Assembly (NCBI GenBank): GCA_025362315.1 | Contig: JANYGP010000052.1 | Location: 40,123-104,122 of the forward strand | Direction of reading: 5' to 3' | Source: Polaromonas sp. | Lineage (GTDB): Bacteria > Pseudomonadota > Gammaproteobacteria > Burkholderiales > Burkholderiaceae_C | DNA: 64,000 nt | Shown here: in pieces, positions 22,282 to 31,495 of the stretch | Layout: every line of letters begins with the position of its first letter | Position numbering within the stretch: the stretch's first letter is position 1 | The notes under the pieces: model-generated | Seen by the model: the letters and a program-made list of their open reading frames with translations, nothing else | Told to the model about the DNA's origin: nothing | Databases searched by the model: none | Made by a program: the position numbers and the translations under genes

Positions 22282-23184
22282 TCAAACCGATACCGCCCAA
22301 ATTTTTTGCAAATGCGGCTTGCGGCTATGGCGTGCGCGGTACAGCCGTATCTCGTAGCGAATGGGCTCGCCAGATGCGCCTGCCGATATCAGCCGCCCGA
22401 CTTTCAAATCGGCGGCCACCAGTGCGCGTGGCAACCAGGCCATGCCTGCGCCTTGCAGGGCTTGCTCGTGCAGTGACTCGGCAAAGTCAGACTCGGTGAC
22501 GAAATGCAAATGCAAGACCTGCTTTGAATGGGTCAAGCTGTCTTGCAGAATTTGCGCCAGCGCTAATTGAGAGGCAAAACGCAAGGCCTTGACGGGTTTG
22601 GCCGCCGTACCGGGCAAGGCGTGCCTGGGTTTGCCATTGGGCAGTGGCTGGCTGACGGCCACCAGCTCGTCGTGGCCTAGCGTGATGGCTTCAAACAATT
22701 GTTCGTCCAGCGCCAGTGCCAGGCGCGGGTGCGCAAAGCTCAGCAGCAAATCTGCGCCGCCTTGTTCTAGCGCAATGGCACCATCGTGAATCGAGCCCGT
22801 CATCAAGCGCACGGGCATTTCTTCGCCCAATTGCCCCAGCTTTTTACGTATTTTTGTCAGCAGTGGCGGCACCACGGTGCGTGACAGCGTGCGGCCCGTA
22901 AACAACGTCGTCCAGTTGCCGCCGCCCTGCAAGTTGGCAATGCGTGTGCGCGCGTCCTGCAGCGCATTGACCGCCAATTTGCTAGACGTCAGCAGTGTGT
23001 CCCCGGCTGGCGTGAGGGCAATCGGCACGCCCGCCCGGTTGATCAGCTCCGCCCCAGCCCACAGTTCGAGTGCCCGAATGCGGCGCGAGAACTGCGGCTG
23101 CGTGACATGGCGCAATGCCGCCGCTTTGGAAAAGTTGCGCTCACGCGCCAGCATCAAAAAATCGTCAAGCCATTTGTGGTCCAT
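22282..23184 (-). CDS. LysR-family transcriptional regulator
   Basis: WLDDFLMLARERNFSKAAALRHVTQPQFSRRIRALE HTH. Confidence 0.93.
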   Translation of the reverse strand: MDHKWLDDFLMLARERNFSKAAALRHVTQPQFSRRIRALELWAGAELINRAGVPIALTPAGDTLLTSSKLAVNALQDARTRIANLQGGGNWTTLFTGRTLSRTVVPPLLTKIRKKLGQLGEEMPVRLMTGSIHDGAIALEQGGADLLLSFAHPRLALALDEQLFEAITLGHDELVAVSQPLPNGKPRHALPGTAAKPVKALRFASQLALAQILQDSLTHSKQVLHLHFVTESDFAESLHEQALQGAGMAWLPRALVAADLKVGRLISAGASGEPIRYEIRLYRARHSRKPHLQKIWAVSV

Positions 23185-23201
23185 GGCTGTATTTCATCAC
23201 G

Positions 23202-24353
23202 TTACTTCATCAGCTTTCCGGTTGACGAGATGATGGTTAGGTCAGAAAAGCTGGCGCCATTTTTTGTTTGCGGGTTGAAGTTGACAATGAATCCGCCCAA
23301 ATCTGTCGATGGATAAGCATCAAGCGCCGCTTTGACGCTCACGGCAGTGGGATTAGAGCCCGATCTGCGAATCGCATCGACCAGCACCTTGGCATAGACA
23401 TAGCCTTCTAAGCTGAAATAGTTGGGCTGAGCCTTTGCATCGACTTTTTTCAGCGCTGCCCGATATTCCCGGCTTAAAACCGTGCCGTCTGAGAAGGGGA
23501 ACGGAAACACTTGCGAAAACCCTATGCCTTTGGCGGCATCCAAACCCACTTTTTCAATCACCGCAGAAGGGTTGACAACCGAGATAGAAAACAATCTGAT
23601 CGCATTCGATTTGGCCTTGGCTTGCTTGACAAAGCTGTACACGGGCTCCCCCACAGCGACCATCACCACGGCTTGCGGTTTGGCCGCTACCAGCTTTTCA
23701 ACTGCTGCTTGAATGCTGACCTCAACCTTATCGGCGGCTTTGTCATAAGCCGCCTCAACCGTCACTTGCGAGCCAGAGCTTTTGGCGGCATTCAGTACCG
23801 CCTCACGCCCAGACTTTCCAAACGCATCGTCGACATAGAACAGACCCAAACGCGTCATGCCCAGCCTTGAAAGCTGCAATACCAGCTGTGATATTTCTTG
23901 CGGATAACTGGTGCGCACATGAAAAATCATGGGAGCACCTTGAATTTCTGCCGCGCCAGACAGCGTGCCGATAAGCGGTACGCCGGTGTCTTCAAGCACT
24001 TTTGACTTCATCAACGCCAACGTATTGGCTGTGCCGCGATAACCGAGCAAAGCAACTGGTTTGTGCGTGTCGATCAACTCCTTGGTGAGTTGCACGGTGC
24101 GCTCTGGCAGATACTCGTCATCTAGCGACACCAGTTTGATTTTTCTTGTGTTGACACCGCCTCTGGCATTGACCGCCTCAAGGTGCGCACGGATACCCAG
24201 TTGCAAGCCTTGCCCTAAATCAGCACCGTTGGCACCGCTTAAGGAGGCCACTTGCCCGATGACGACTTCTTTGGTTTGAGCGAAGGTAGGGCATGACGCA
24301 CTGGCCAGCCCAGCGAGTGCAGCGGCTTGAAAATTGCGGCGATTCAACAACAT
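23202..24353 (-). CDS. ABC transporter substrate-binding protein (branched-chain amino-acid type)
   Basis: VVIGQVASLSGANGADLGQGLQLGIRAHLEAVNARGGVNTRKIKLVSLDDEY. Confidence 0.92.
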   Translation of the reverse strand: MLLNRRNFQAAALAGLASASCPTFAQTKEVVIGQVASLSGANGADLGQGLQLGIRAHLEAVNARGGVNTRKIKLVSLDDEYLPERTVQLTKELIDTHKPVALLGYRGTANTLALMKSKVLEDTGVPLIGTLSGAAEIQGAPMIFHVRTSYPQEISQLVLQLSRLGMTRLGLFYVDDAFGKSGREAVLNAAKSSGSQVTVEAAYDKAADKVEVSIQAAVEKLVAAKPQAVVMVAVGEPVYSFVKQAKAKSNAIRLFSISVVNPSAVIEKVGLDAAKGIGFSQVFPFPFSDGTVLSREYRAALKKVDAKAQPNYFSLEGYVYAKVLVDAIRRSGSNPTAVSVKAALDAYPSTDLGGFIVNFNPQTKNGASFSDLTIISSTGKLMK

Positions 24354-24401
24354 TTTGACTCCTGATTTTGATGGCGGGCCGAAGCTCGTCTTGTAAAGAA
24401 C

Positions 24402-25280
24402 TCACAACGCCCATACCTCGTTGATTACTTTTGCCACAACGGCAATCGGTGTGTCCGTTTGGCGTATCCGGTCAAACACAAATGACAGCATGCAAGGCCG
24501 CACATGGCCTGGCAGCACATGCAGCTCGCCTCTTTCTTCGGCCTGCAACGACAGCTCCTCACGCATGATGCACAGCGCCGCGCCTGAGCGCACCAGCGAC
24601 AGCATCGACGCCTCTTGATCCGCCTCAACGGTGTAGTTGGGCACCAGGCTGTGCTCGGCGAACATTTCTTTAACAATACGCTGTTGTGAGCTGTGCGGCG
24701 GCGTGCCGACCCACGGCATAGCAGCCAGTGCAGGCCAGTCGGCGCTGTGCAACTGGTTGGCCCAAGCCAGCGGCGCAATGATTCGGTAATTGACTTGTTT
24801 AAGTGCAATATAGTCAAGCCGAGGGTCTGTGACGGGGCCTAAGTAAAACCCGGCATCCAGCTCGCCAGACAATACCCGCTGCATCACCCAGCCCGAGATG
24901 CCGTGCTGCAATTTGATGTCGATCAGCGGGTAATTTTGCAATACCCGCCACAACGTGTCGCCCAAGCGCAGTGAGTCCGGGTCAATGATTGTGCCCAGCC
25001 TGAGCACGCCTGCCATTTCGCCGCCCATCTCACGCGCCACATTTATCAGGATGGTGGCTTGTTCCAGCGTCTGTTCTGCGTGTGGTATCAACGTTTGACA
25101 TGCTTTGGTGGGCGTCATTCCGACGGGGGTGCGTTCAAAAAGTGTGACACCCAGTTGTTCTTCAAGCGCCCGGATCTGCTTGGACACGGCGGGCTGTGTC
25201 ATGTGAAGTTGCTCAGATGCGCGCGTTAAGTGTCCCAATCGGGCGACGGCCAGCAGTGTGCGGAGTTGGTAGATTTCCAT
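24402..25280 (-). CDS. LysR-family transcriptional regulator
   Basis: MEIYQLRTLLAVARLGHLTRASEQLHMTQPAVSKQIRALEEQLGVTLFER; start placed at 25280. Confidence 0.94.
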   Translation of the reverse strand: MEIYQLRTLLAVARLGHLTRASEQLHMTQPAVSKQIRALEEQLGVTLFERTPVGMTPTKACQTLIPHAEQTLEQATILINVAREMGGEMAGVLRLGTIIDPDSLRLGDTLWRVLQNYPLIDIKLQHGISGWVMQRVLSGELDAGFYLGPVTDPRLDYIALKQVNYRIIAPLAWANQLHSADWPALAAMPWVGTPPHSSQQRIVKEMFAEHSLVPNYTVEADQEASMLSLVRSGAALCIMREELSLQAEERGELHVLPGHVRPCMLSFVFDRIRQTDTPIAVVAKVINEVWAL

Positions 25281-25317
25281 GGTGGTTGCGTATGAAATAC
25301 AAGTTTCGCACGTGACC

Positions 25318-25806
25318 TTAAATGACACCATCCAGACATACACGGGTGTCACGGCCGATGTTGCGCTGGTACCGCCGTAGGCAGGGCATTGTTGCGCTGA
25401 GCCGTGCCCCCGTCCATGCCAGATCATCATGACGACACACAACACCCTCCAGCGGGTCCCAGATTTCAATCAGTTCGGAAAACGCCCACAAATAGTCGTT
25501 GGCCTTTTTCTCAAAACTAAAGGCGCCGCTATCGGGCACATTCAGTAAAACCGCATTTGATGCGCTGGCCCAGGCACCACACAGTACATGCAGGCTCAAT
25601 TGCGCTGGCTGCTTGCCGGGCGACTTCCAGCTGTATCGATAGCCTGTCTGTGGTGAATCTTCACTCACATCAATGCGATATGGATTTTCATGGTGAACGG
25701 CGTCATGCAACTCCGCCTGCGCCATTACACCAAGGGTTTTTTGCCAACAAGCCAAGCTGGTTTGTCGCGTTTCTTTACGGGAACCCCAATAGAGCGCAGC
25801 CAGCAT
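25318..25806 (-). CDS. Hypothetical protein
   Basis: Open frame following pyk on the same strand; MLAALYWGSRKETRQTSLACWQKTLG... Confidence 0.6.
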   Translation of the reverse strand: MLAALYWGSRKETRQTSLACWQKTLGVMAQAELHDAVHHENPYRIDVSEDSPQTGYRYSWKSPGKQPAQLSLHVLCGAWASASNAVLLNVPDSGAFSFEKKANDYLWAFSELIEIWDPLEGVVCRHDDLAWTGARLSATMPCLRRYQRNIGRDTRVCLDGVI

Positions 25807-25816
25807 GATGGTGTGC

Positions 25817-27247
25817 TCAGGCGATTGCCAAGTTAGCGCCAGGAATTGCAACCAGTCGCAGCAAGTTGGTCGATCCAGGTGTGCCAAATGGCATACCAGC
25901 TACCACTACCAGCGTTTGCCCAGGCAATACATAGCCCATGGCGTGTGCGGCACGTTCTGCGGTATCGACCATCTCTTCAACGCTCTCTGCGTCTTTGGTT
26001 AGCAGGGGTTTGACACCCCAGACCAGACTCAAACGCCGCACCGTAGCGTGCTTGGGCGACAAGCCCAGAATCATGGACTCTGGCCGCTCGTGGGCCACGC
26101 GCAGTGCGGTGGCGCCTGACGATGTGTAGGTCACGGTAGCACATACCTTCACCACATCGGCAATGCAGCGCACAGCCGCGCCAATGGCGCCGGCGCTGGC
26201 CGCCTGACGCACAGGTATGGCCGCGCGCATGGTTTGGCGTTGCAATGGGTCAGCTTCAACTTGCGTGATGATGCGCGCCATCATGCTGACGGCCTGTACC
26301 GGGTAGTCACCTGATGCCGATTCAGCCGACAGCATGACTGCATCCACACCGTCGTACACGGCGGTGGCCACGTCTGATGCTTCAGCCCGGGTTGGCGTGG
26401 CCTGGGTGATCATCGATTCCAGCATTTGCGTGGCCACCACCACCGGTTTGCCTGCTGCCCGGCAGGCGCGCACAATGCGCCGCTGCAAGATGGGTACGTC
26501 CTCAGGCGGCATTTCAACGCCCAAATCGCCGCGTGCCACCATCACCGCATCGGCCTCGGCCACAATTTCGTCCAGACATTGCAAGGCCTGCGGTTTCTCC
26601 AGCTTGGCAATGATGCCTGCACGGTGTTGCACCAGCTTGCGCAGCTCTTTGACGTCGTTGGCAGATTGCACAAAACTCAGCGCGACCCAGTCCACACCGA
26701 GCGCCAGGCCAAAGGCCAGATCGTTTTTGTCTTTGTCTGTTAAGACAGACACAGCCAGCGCACTGTCGGGCACGTTCACACCTTTGCGGTCTGACAGCAC
26801 ACCGCCAAAGACCACCTGCGTGCGGGCCTCGCAAGCGCTGACGTGCGTGACACGCAGCTTGATCTTGCCGTCGTCAATCAGCAAATGGTGGCCTGGCAGC
26901 AGTGCTGCAAATATCTCGGGATGCGGCAAATAAGCACGTGTGGCATCGCCTGGTGTCGGGTTGTTGTCGAGCCGAAACTCTTGACCTTCTATCAGCGTGG
27001 CTTTGCCAGCGGCGATTTGGCCTATCCTTAGCTTGGGGCCTTGCAGATCGAGCAAGATACCCAGCGGCCGCCCGAGCTTTGTTTCAACCTGGCGTATGGC
27101 GCTGGCTCTGGCTTGGTGATCTGCATGCGTGCCGTGGCTGAAGTTCAACCGGAATACGTCTGCGCCTGCCCGCGCCAAGGCTTCAATTTGCGCAGCTGTG
27201 CTGCTGGCAGGGCCCAGTGTGGCAATGATTTTTGTTTTACGGCTCAT
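25817..27247 (-). CDS. pyk: Pyruvate kinase
   Basis: RKTKIIATLGPASS; MVARGDLGVEMPPEDVPILQRRIVRACRAAGKPVVVATQMLESMI. Confidence 0.97.
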   Translation of the reverse strand: MSRKTKIIATLGPASSTAAQIEALARAGADVFRLNFSHGTHADHQARASAIRQVETKLGRPLGILLDLQGPKLRIGQIAAGKATLIEGQEFRLDNNPTPGDATRAYLPHPEIFAALLPGHHLLIDDGKIKLRVTHVSACEARTQVVFGGVLSDRKGVNVPDSALAVSVLTDKDKNDLAFGLALGVDWVALSFVQSANDVKELRKLVQHRAGIIAKLEKPQALQCLDEIVAEADAVMVARGDLGVEMPPEDVPILQRRIVRACRAAGKPVVVATQMLESMITQATPTRAEASDVATAVYDGVDAVMLSAESASGDYPVQAVSMMARIITQVEADPLQRQTMRAAIPVRQAASAGAIGAAVRCIADVVKVCATVTYTSSGATALRVAHERPESMILGLSPKHATVRRLSLVWGVKPLLTKDAESVEEMVDTAERAAHAMGYVLPGQTLVVVAGMPFGTPGSTNLLRLVAIPGANLAIA

Positions 27248-27275
27248 GATTTGTGCGGATCCAGGTTAACGCGTT

Positions 27276-28565
27276 TTAAGTTAAAGCGATAGCTCGAAAG
27301 TCATTGACGTTGGTGCGTGTAGGGCCCGTTGTGACCAGGTCACCCAGGCTTTCAAAAAATGTACTGGCGTCATGCCGATGCAGGTGCTCGGCAGGGCACA
27401 AGCCAAGAGCCTGTGCGCGTTGCACCGTGGTCGGATCCCACAGCGCGCCTGCGCTGGTCTCGCTGCCGTCAATTCCGTCGGTGTCGCAGGCCAGTGCCGT
27501 CAGATTGGTCAGCGACTTTGCCTGCAGGCCAAGCGAGAGTAAAAACTCCACGTTACGCCCTCCCCGACCAGGCGTTGGGTGGCGCAGCGTGACTGTGGTT
27601 TCACCACCTGACAGCATCAGCAGCGGCACCTGGTTACCGGTAGCACTTGAACGGACGCGCGCTAAATGTTTGACCATCCCGCCCATTACCTTGCCCGCTT
27701 CTCGTGCTTCGCCCTCAATTGACGCGCCCAGGTTCAGCACATGCCAGCCGCTCTTCTCGGCACTGGTTTGAACTGCGTTCAATGCGTCGTTTGCGGTGGC
27801 AATCACGAAGTGGTCGCGCTGCCCAATCGAACAAAATTCTGACGTTGGCGCAGGCCTGCAAAACGCAGCACGGACAGACGCCGGTAACGTGATGTGGTGG
27901 CGCCGAAGAATGTCCAGCGCATCCGCTGCGATGGAGCCATCAGCCAGCGTGGGGCCAGACGCCACCACCGCAGCATCATCATCGGGCACATCCGAAATAA
28001 TCAAGGTCAGTACGTATGCGCGTCCGCAGGCTGTGCCAAGGCGGCCATTTTTAACGGATGACAAATGTCGCCTGACGCAGTTTATTTCGCCAATGTGCGC
28101 GCCGCTGGCCAGTAATGCACGGTTGACCTGCTGCTTGTCCTCTAGCGACACGCCGGGCGCTGGCATCGTCAGTAGCGATGATCCACCTCCTGACACCAGG
28201 CACAGCACCATATCGTCAGGCCCGGCTGTTTGAGCCAGCCTCAAAAGGCGCTGCGTGGCATCAAACCCGGCGTTGTCAGGCACGGGATGCGAAGCCTCCA
28301 CAACTTCAATCTGCTTGCATACCTCAGCATGGTGATACCGCGTGATGACCAGCCCTTCCAGCTGGCCGGGCCAGCACTGCTCAACGGCCAGTGCCATGCG
28401 CGCGCTGGCTTTGCCCGCACCCAGCACAATCACCCGCCCCTTTGGCCTGGGTGGCAAAAAGTTGCCCACCAGGTTCAAGGGGTCAACACTGGCCAGTGCG
28501 GTGTTGAAAAACTCCAGCAAGCTGCTTCGTATGTTGGCTGAATGAGCCTTGGAGTCTGCCATCAC
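27276..28565 (-). CDS. Glycerate 2-kinase / hydroxypyruvate reductase-like (MOFRL family)
   Basis: VLGAGKASARMALAVE; CLVSGGGSSLLTMPAPGVSLEDK; LSGGETTVTL...GGRNVEFLLSL...DTDGIDG. Confidence 0.93.
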   Translation of the reverse strand: MMADSKAHSANIRSSLLEFFNTALASVDPLNLVGNFLPPRPKGRVIVLGAGKASARMALAVEQCWPGQLEGLVITRYHHAEVCKQIEVVEASHPVPDNAGFDATQRLLRLAQTAGPDDMVLCLVSGGGSSLLTMPAPGVSLEDKQQVNRALLASGAHIGEINCVRRHLSSVKNGRLGTACGRAYVLTLIISDVPDDDAAVVASGPTLADGSIAADALDILRRHHITLPASVRAAFCRPAPTSEFCSIGQRDHFVIATANDALNAVQTSAEKSGWHVLNLGASIEGEAREAGKVMGGMVKHLARVRSSATGNQVPLLMLSGGETTVTLRHPTPGRGGRNVEFLLSLGLQAKSLTNLTALACDTDGIDGSETSAGALWDPTTVQRAQALGLCPAEHLHRHDASTFFESLGDLVTTGPTRTNVNDFRAIALT

Positions 28566-28901
28566 TTGGGCCTATAAAGCTTATGCAAATCGATTAAGTG
28601 GAAGGCTGCAACAAATGATTGCATGGAAAGTTTCAAAGAGTGCCACCACGAAATCGTGATGGTGTGAACTTTAAGTAGGGGCATTTTTTGGTCTGATAAA
28701 AAATTTTATTTAAGTGATTCTTTAGCAGCATCACTTTGCAGAGCAGGAGTTGCAGCCGATCTGTGAGTTGCAAGGCACCAATACTCCGAGATATCTCAGC
28801 TGCTGCTAATTGCACACAGCACGTCAAGCAGCAAACCCTATTGGGCAGCTTTTCCCATTGGGGTTTGCTGAGTGATTTCCTGGTACTGTCTTGCGATATT
28901 C

Positions 28902-30215
28902 TCAACGTGACATGGCGCGTGGAATCGCAAGAACTACCAGAGCGCCACCTAAGACTAGGCTCGCCGCAAGGCAGTACATGCCAATCGCGGTGCTTTGAGT
29001 GGCATCCTTGATTGCTCCGACCATGTAAGGGCTGACAAAGCCGGCCAGGTTACCGATGGAATTGATCATCGCAATACCGGCGGCGGCTGCCGTGCCCGCA
29101 AGGTAACTTGTTGGCAACGTCCAGAACAAAGGCAGGGTAGACAGAATGCCCGCAGTTGCAACTGACAGCGCCATCATTGCCAGAACAGTATTTGAGCCGT
29201 AAATAGCGCTAACGATCAGCCCTCCGGCGCCAAGCATTGCGGCTACTGCGGTATGCCAGCGCCTTTCTCCCGTTGCGTCTGAGCTACGGGCCATAAGCAC
29301 CATGACGACCGCCGCCACGCTGTAGGGAATCGCCGTAAGCAAGCCAATGTCGAGCACGTCTTTAACGCCAGTGTTTTTGATGAGCTGGGGCAGCCAGAAG
29401 CTGACACCGTAAAGACCCATGATGAACGAGAAGTAGATAAAGGACAGCGTCCACACCTTGCCACTGGAAAAAACCTGGCTAAGCGTCATGTGTTGCTTGC
29501 CCTTCTCTTCGCCTGCAATATCGCCTTCAATTTGCAATTTTTCATTGTCAGACAGCCACTTAGCGCTGTTTACGCTGTCGTCCAGATAGAACAGCACCCA
29601 GATGCCAACGAGCACCGAAGGTACGCCTTCGAGCAAAAACAACCATTGCCATCCGGTCCAGCTGTTGACGCCGGCAAATGTTTTCATGATCCATCCCGAA
29701 AGCGGGCTGCCGATGACGCCCGCAAATGCAATAGCTGTCATGAAAAGGGCGACGATACGGCCCCGGCGGTGTGCCGGATACCAATAAGTGAGATACAAAA
29801 TAATGCCAGGGAAAAATCCGGCTTCGGCCACACCCAGGAGGAAACGCAATATGTAAAACGATTCAACTGAGCTGACAAACATCATCAGCGAAGAAATAAC
29901 GCCCCAGGTGATCATGATGCGGGCGATCCAGATGCGTGGGCCCGTTTTCGACAAAATGATGTTGGACGGCACTTCAAATAGAAAGTAGCCAATAAAGAAC
30001 ACGCCTGCGCCCAGGCCGTATACGGTATCGCTGAATTTGAGGTCGGAAAGCATCTGCAACTTGGCAAATCCAACATTGACCCGGTCAAGGTAAGCCACAA
30101 CGTAACAAAGAAATAAAAAAGGAATCAAACGCCACGTTACTTTTGCGTAGGTTTTATCCTCAAAAGATTCGACGCCGCTATTCGCGGCAAGTTTACTAGC
30201 CATATTTGTCTCCAA
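28902..30215 (-). CDS. MFS transporter (anion:cation symporter type)
   Basis: RLIPFLFLCYVVAYLDRVNVGFAKLQM; about 12 TM; phthalate/tartrate permease-like. Confidence 0.92.
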   Translation of the reverse strand: METNMASKLAANSGVESFEDKTYAKVTWRLIPFLFLCYVVAYLDRVNVGFAKLQMLSDLKFSDTVYGLGAGVFFIGYFLFEVPSNIILSKTGPRIWIARIMITWGVISSLMMFVSSVESFYILRFLLGVAEAGFFPGIILYLTYWYPAHRRGRIVALFMTAIAFAGVIGSPLSGWIMKTFAGVNSWTGWQWLFLLEGVPSVLVGIWVLFYLDDSVNSAKWLSDNEKLQIEGDIAGEEKGKQHMTLSQVFSSGKVWTLSFIYFSFIMGLYGVSFWLPQLIKNTGVKDVLDIGLLTAIPYSVAAVVMVLMARSSDATGERRWHTAVAAMLGAGGLIVSAIYGSNTVLAMMALSVATAGILSTLPLFWTLPTSYLAGTAAAAGIAMINSIGNLAGFVSPYMVGAIKDATQSTAIGMYCLAASLVLGGALVVLAIPRAMSR

Positions 30216-30595
30216 TTAAATAATCCGCTTGGTCTTGTTTGATTTCTGCGGACTGGCCACTTTATGCAGCGTGAACGTAAAAATCTATTTACATGTTTTC
30301 ATGAAGGCCATGAACTTTTGTTATGGAGTAAACGCACCATAGCGTTGTCACCCAGGAGATGAGCCTGAGGCACGAGGACTTGGTCATTATTCATGCGGTT
30401 TGCGATGTGTTAGCGAGCGATCAACTGCTTTTTCTAGGTTGAACGAACGGGGTAGATCCAGTTTTATGGCAGCGCTGGGTGCCACAACGGTAGGCATTTA
30501 ACTGATCGAATGCCAACTCGTTTCTTGCTGCTGTTTGTTCATGTTCGCACCTCGATTGGATGCTTTGTCAAACCGTTATCAGAGCTAATATCTGC

Positions 30596-31495
30596 ATGAT
30601 GACTGCACGCAAAACCCATCTCGACGCCTTTGCCATTTCCCTGTTGCTGGGTTGTTGCGTCTTTTGGGGCTTGCAGCAAGTGCTGATCAAAGCCACGCTG
30701 GCTGAGATACCGCCAATGTTTCAGGCGTCGTTGCGCTTGTGGGGCGCTACTGCTTTGTTGTGGTTGTGGTGCTTGGCTCGCAGGGTGCCATTGTTTACAC
30801 GGGATGCGTCGCTCAAAGCGGGTTTGCTGGCCGGTAGTTTGTTCGCGGCAGAGTTTGCCTGTATCTATATCGGTCTGCAGTACACCACCGCGTCGCGTTT
30901 GACGGTGTTTTTGTATACCTCGCCATTTTGGGTGGCGGTACTTGTGCCGCTGTGGATCAAGTCTGAAAAATTGAGCGGCTTGCAGTGGCTGGGGCTGGTG
31001 TGTGCCTTTCTAGGCGTGGCATTTGCCTTGCGCGAAGGCTTTGCTGGCAATGACGTAGCCACTTTGCGCGGCGATATGCTGGGCCTGGCCGCCGGCATGT
31101 TGTGGGGGCTGACGACGCTGGTGATTCGCGCATCCGGCCTGTCAAAAATTTCTGCTGAAAAACTGTTGTTCTACCAACTCTCGGTCAGTGCAGTGTGCTT
31201 TCCGTTGTTGTCGTTGGCCCTTGGCGAGGCCTGGGTGTGGCAGTTCAGCCCGTTTGCCATTACTTCGCTGTTTTTGCAAACGGCTGTGGGTGCCTTTGCC
31301 AGCTACCTGGCCTGGATGTGGATGCTGGGGCGCTATCCGGCGACAAAGATTTCAGTGTTTGTATTTTTGACGCCGCTGTTTGCATTGCTGTTTGGTGCGC
31401 TGTGGCTGAAGGAAAGCGTGACGCCGGGCTTGGTTGCGGCGCTCGGTGCGGTGGCGGTCGGTATTGTGCTGGTCAACCTTCAACGCAGGGCATAA
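30596..31495 (+). CDS. EamA/DMT-family transporter
   Basis: 10-TM pattern, two EamA repeats (LGLVCAFLGVAFALREG, LTPLFALLFGALWLKE). Confidence 0.88.
   Translation: MMTARKTHLDAFAISLLLGCCVFWGLQQVLIKATLAEIPPMFQASLRLWGATALLWLWCLARRVPLFTRDASLKAGLLAGSLFAAEFACIYIGLQYTTASRLTVFLYTSPFWVAVLVPLWIKSEKLSGLQWLGLVCAFLGVAFALREGFAGNDVATLRGDMLGLAAGMLWGLTTLVIRASGLSKISAEKLLFYQLSVSAVCFPLLSLALGEAWVWQFSPFAITSLFLQTAVGAFASYLAWMWMLGRYPATKISVFVFLTPLFALLFGALWLKESVTPGLVAALGAVAVGIVLVNLQRRA

Noticed and set aside
28600-28905. Possible small gene or ncRNA in the glycerate-kinase/MFS intergenic region
   Set aside because: No convincing tRNA/ncRNA fold or conserved peptide seen by eye; insufficient support.
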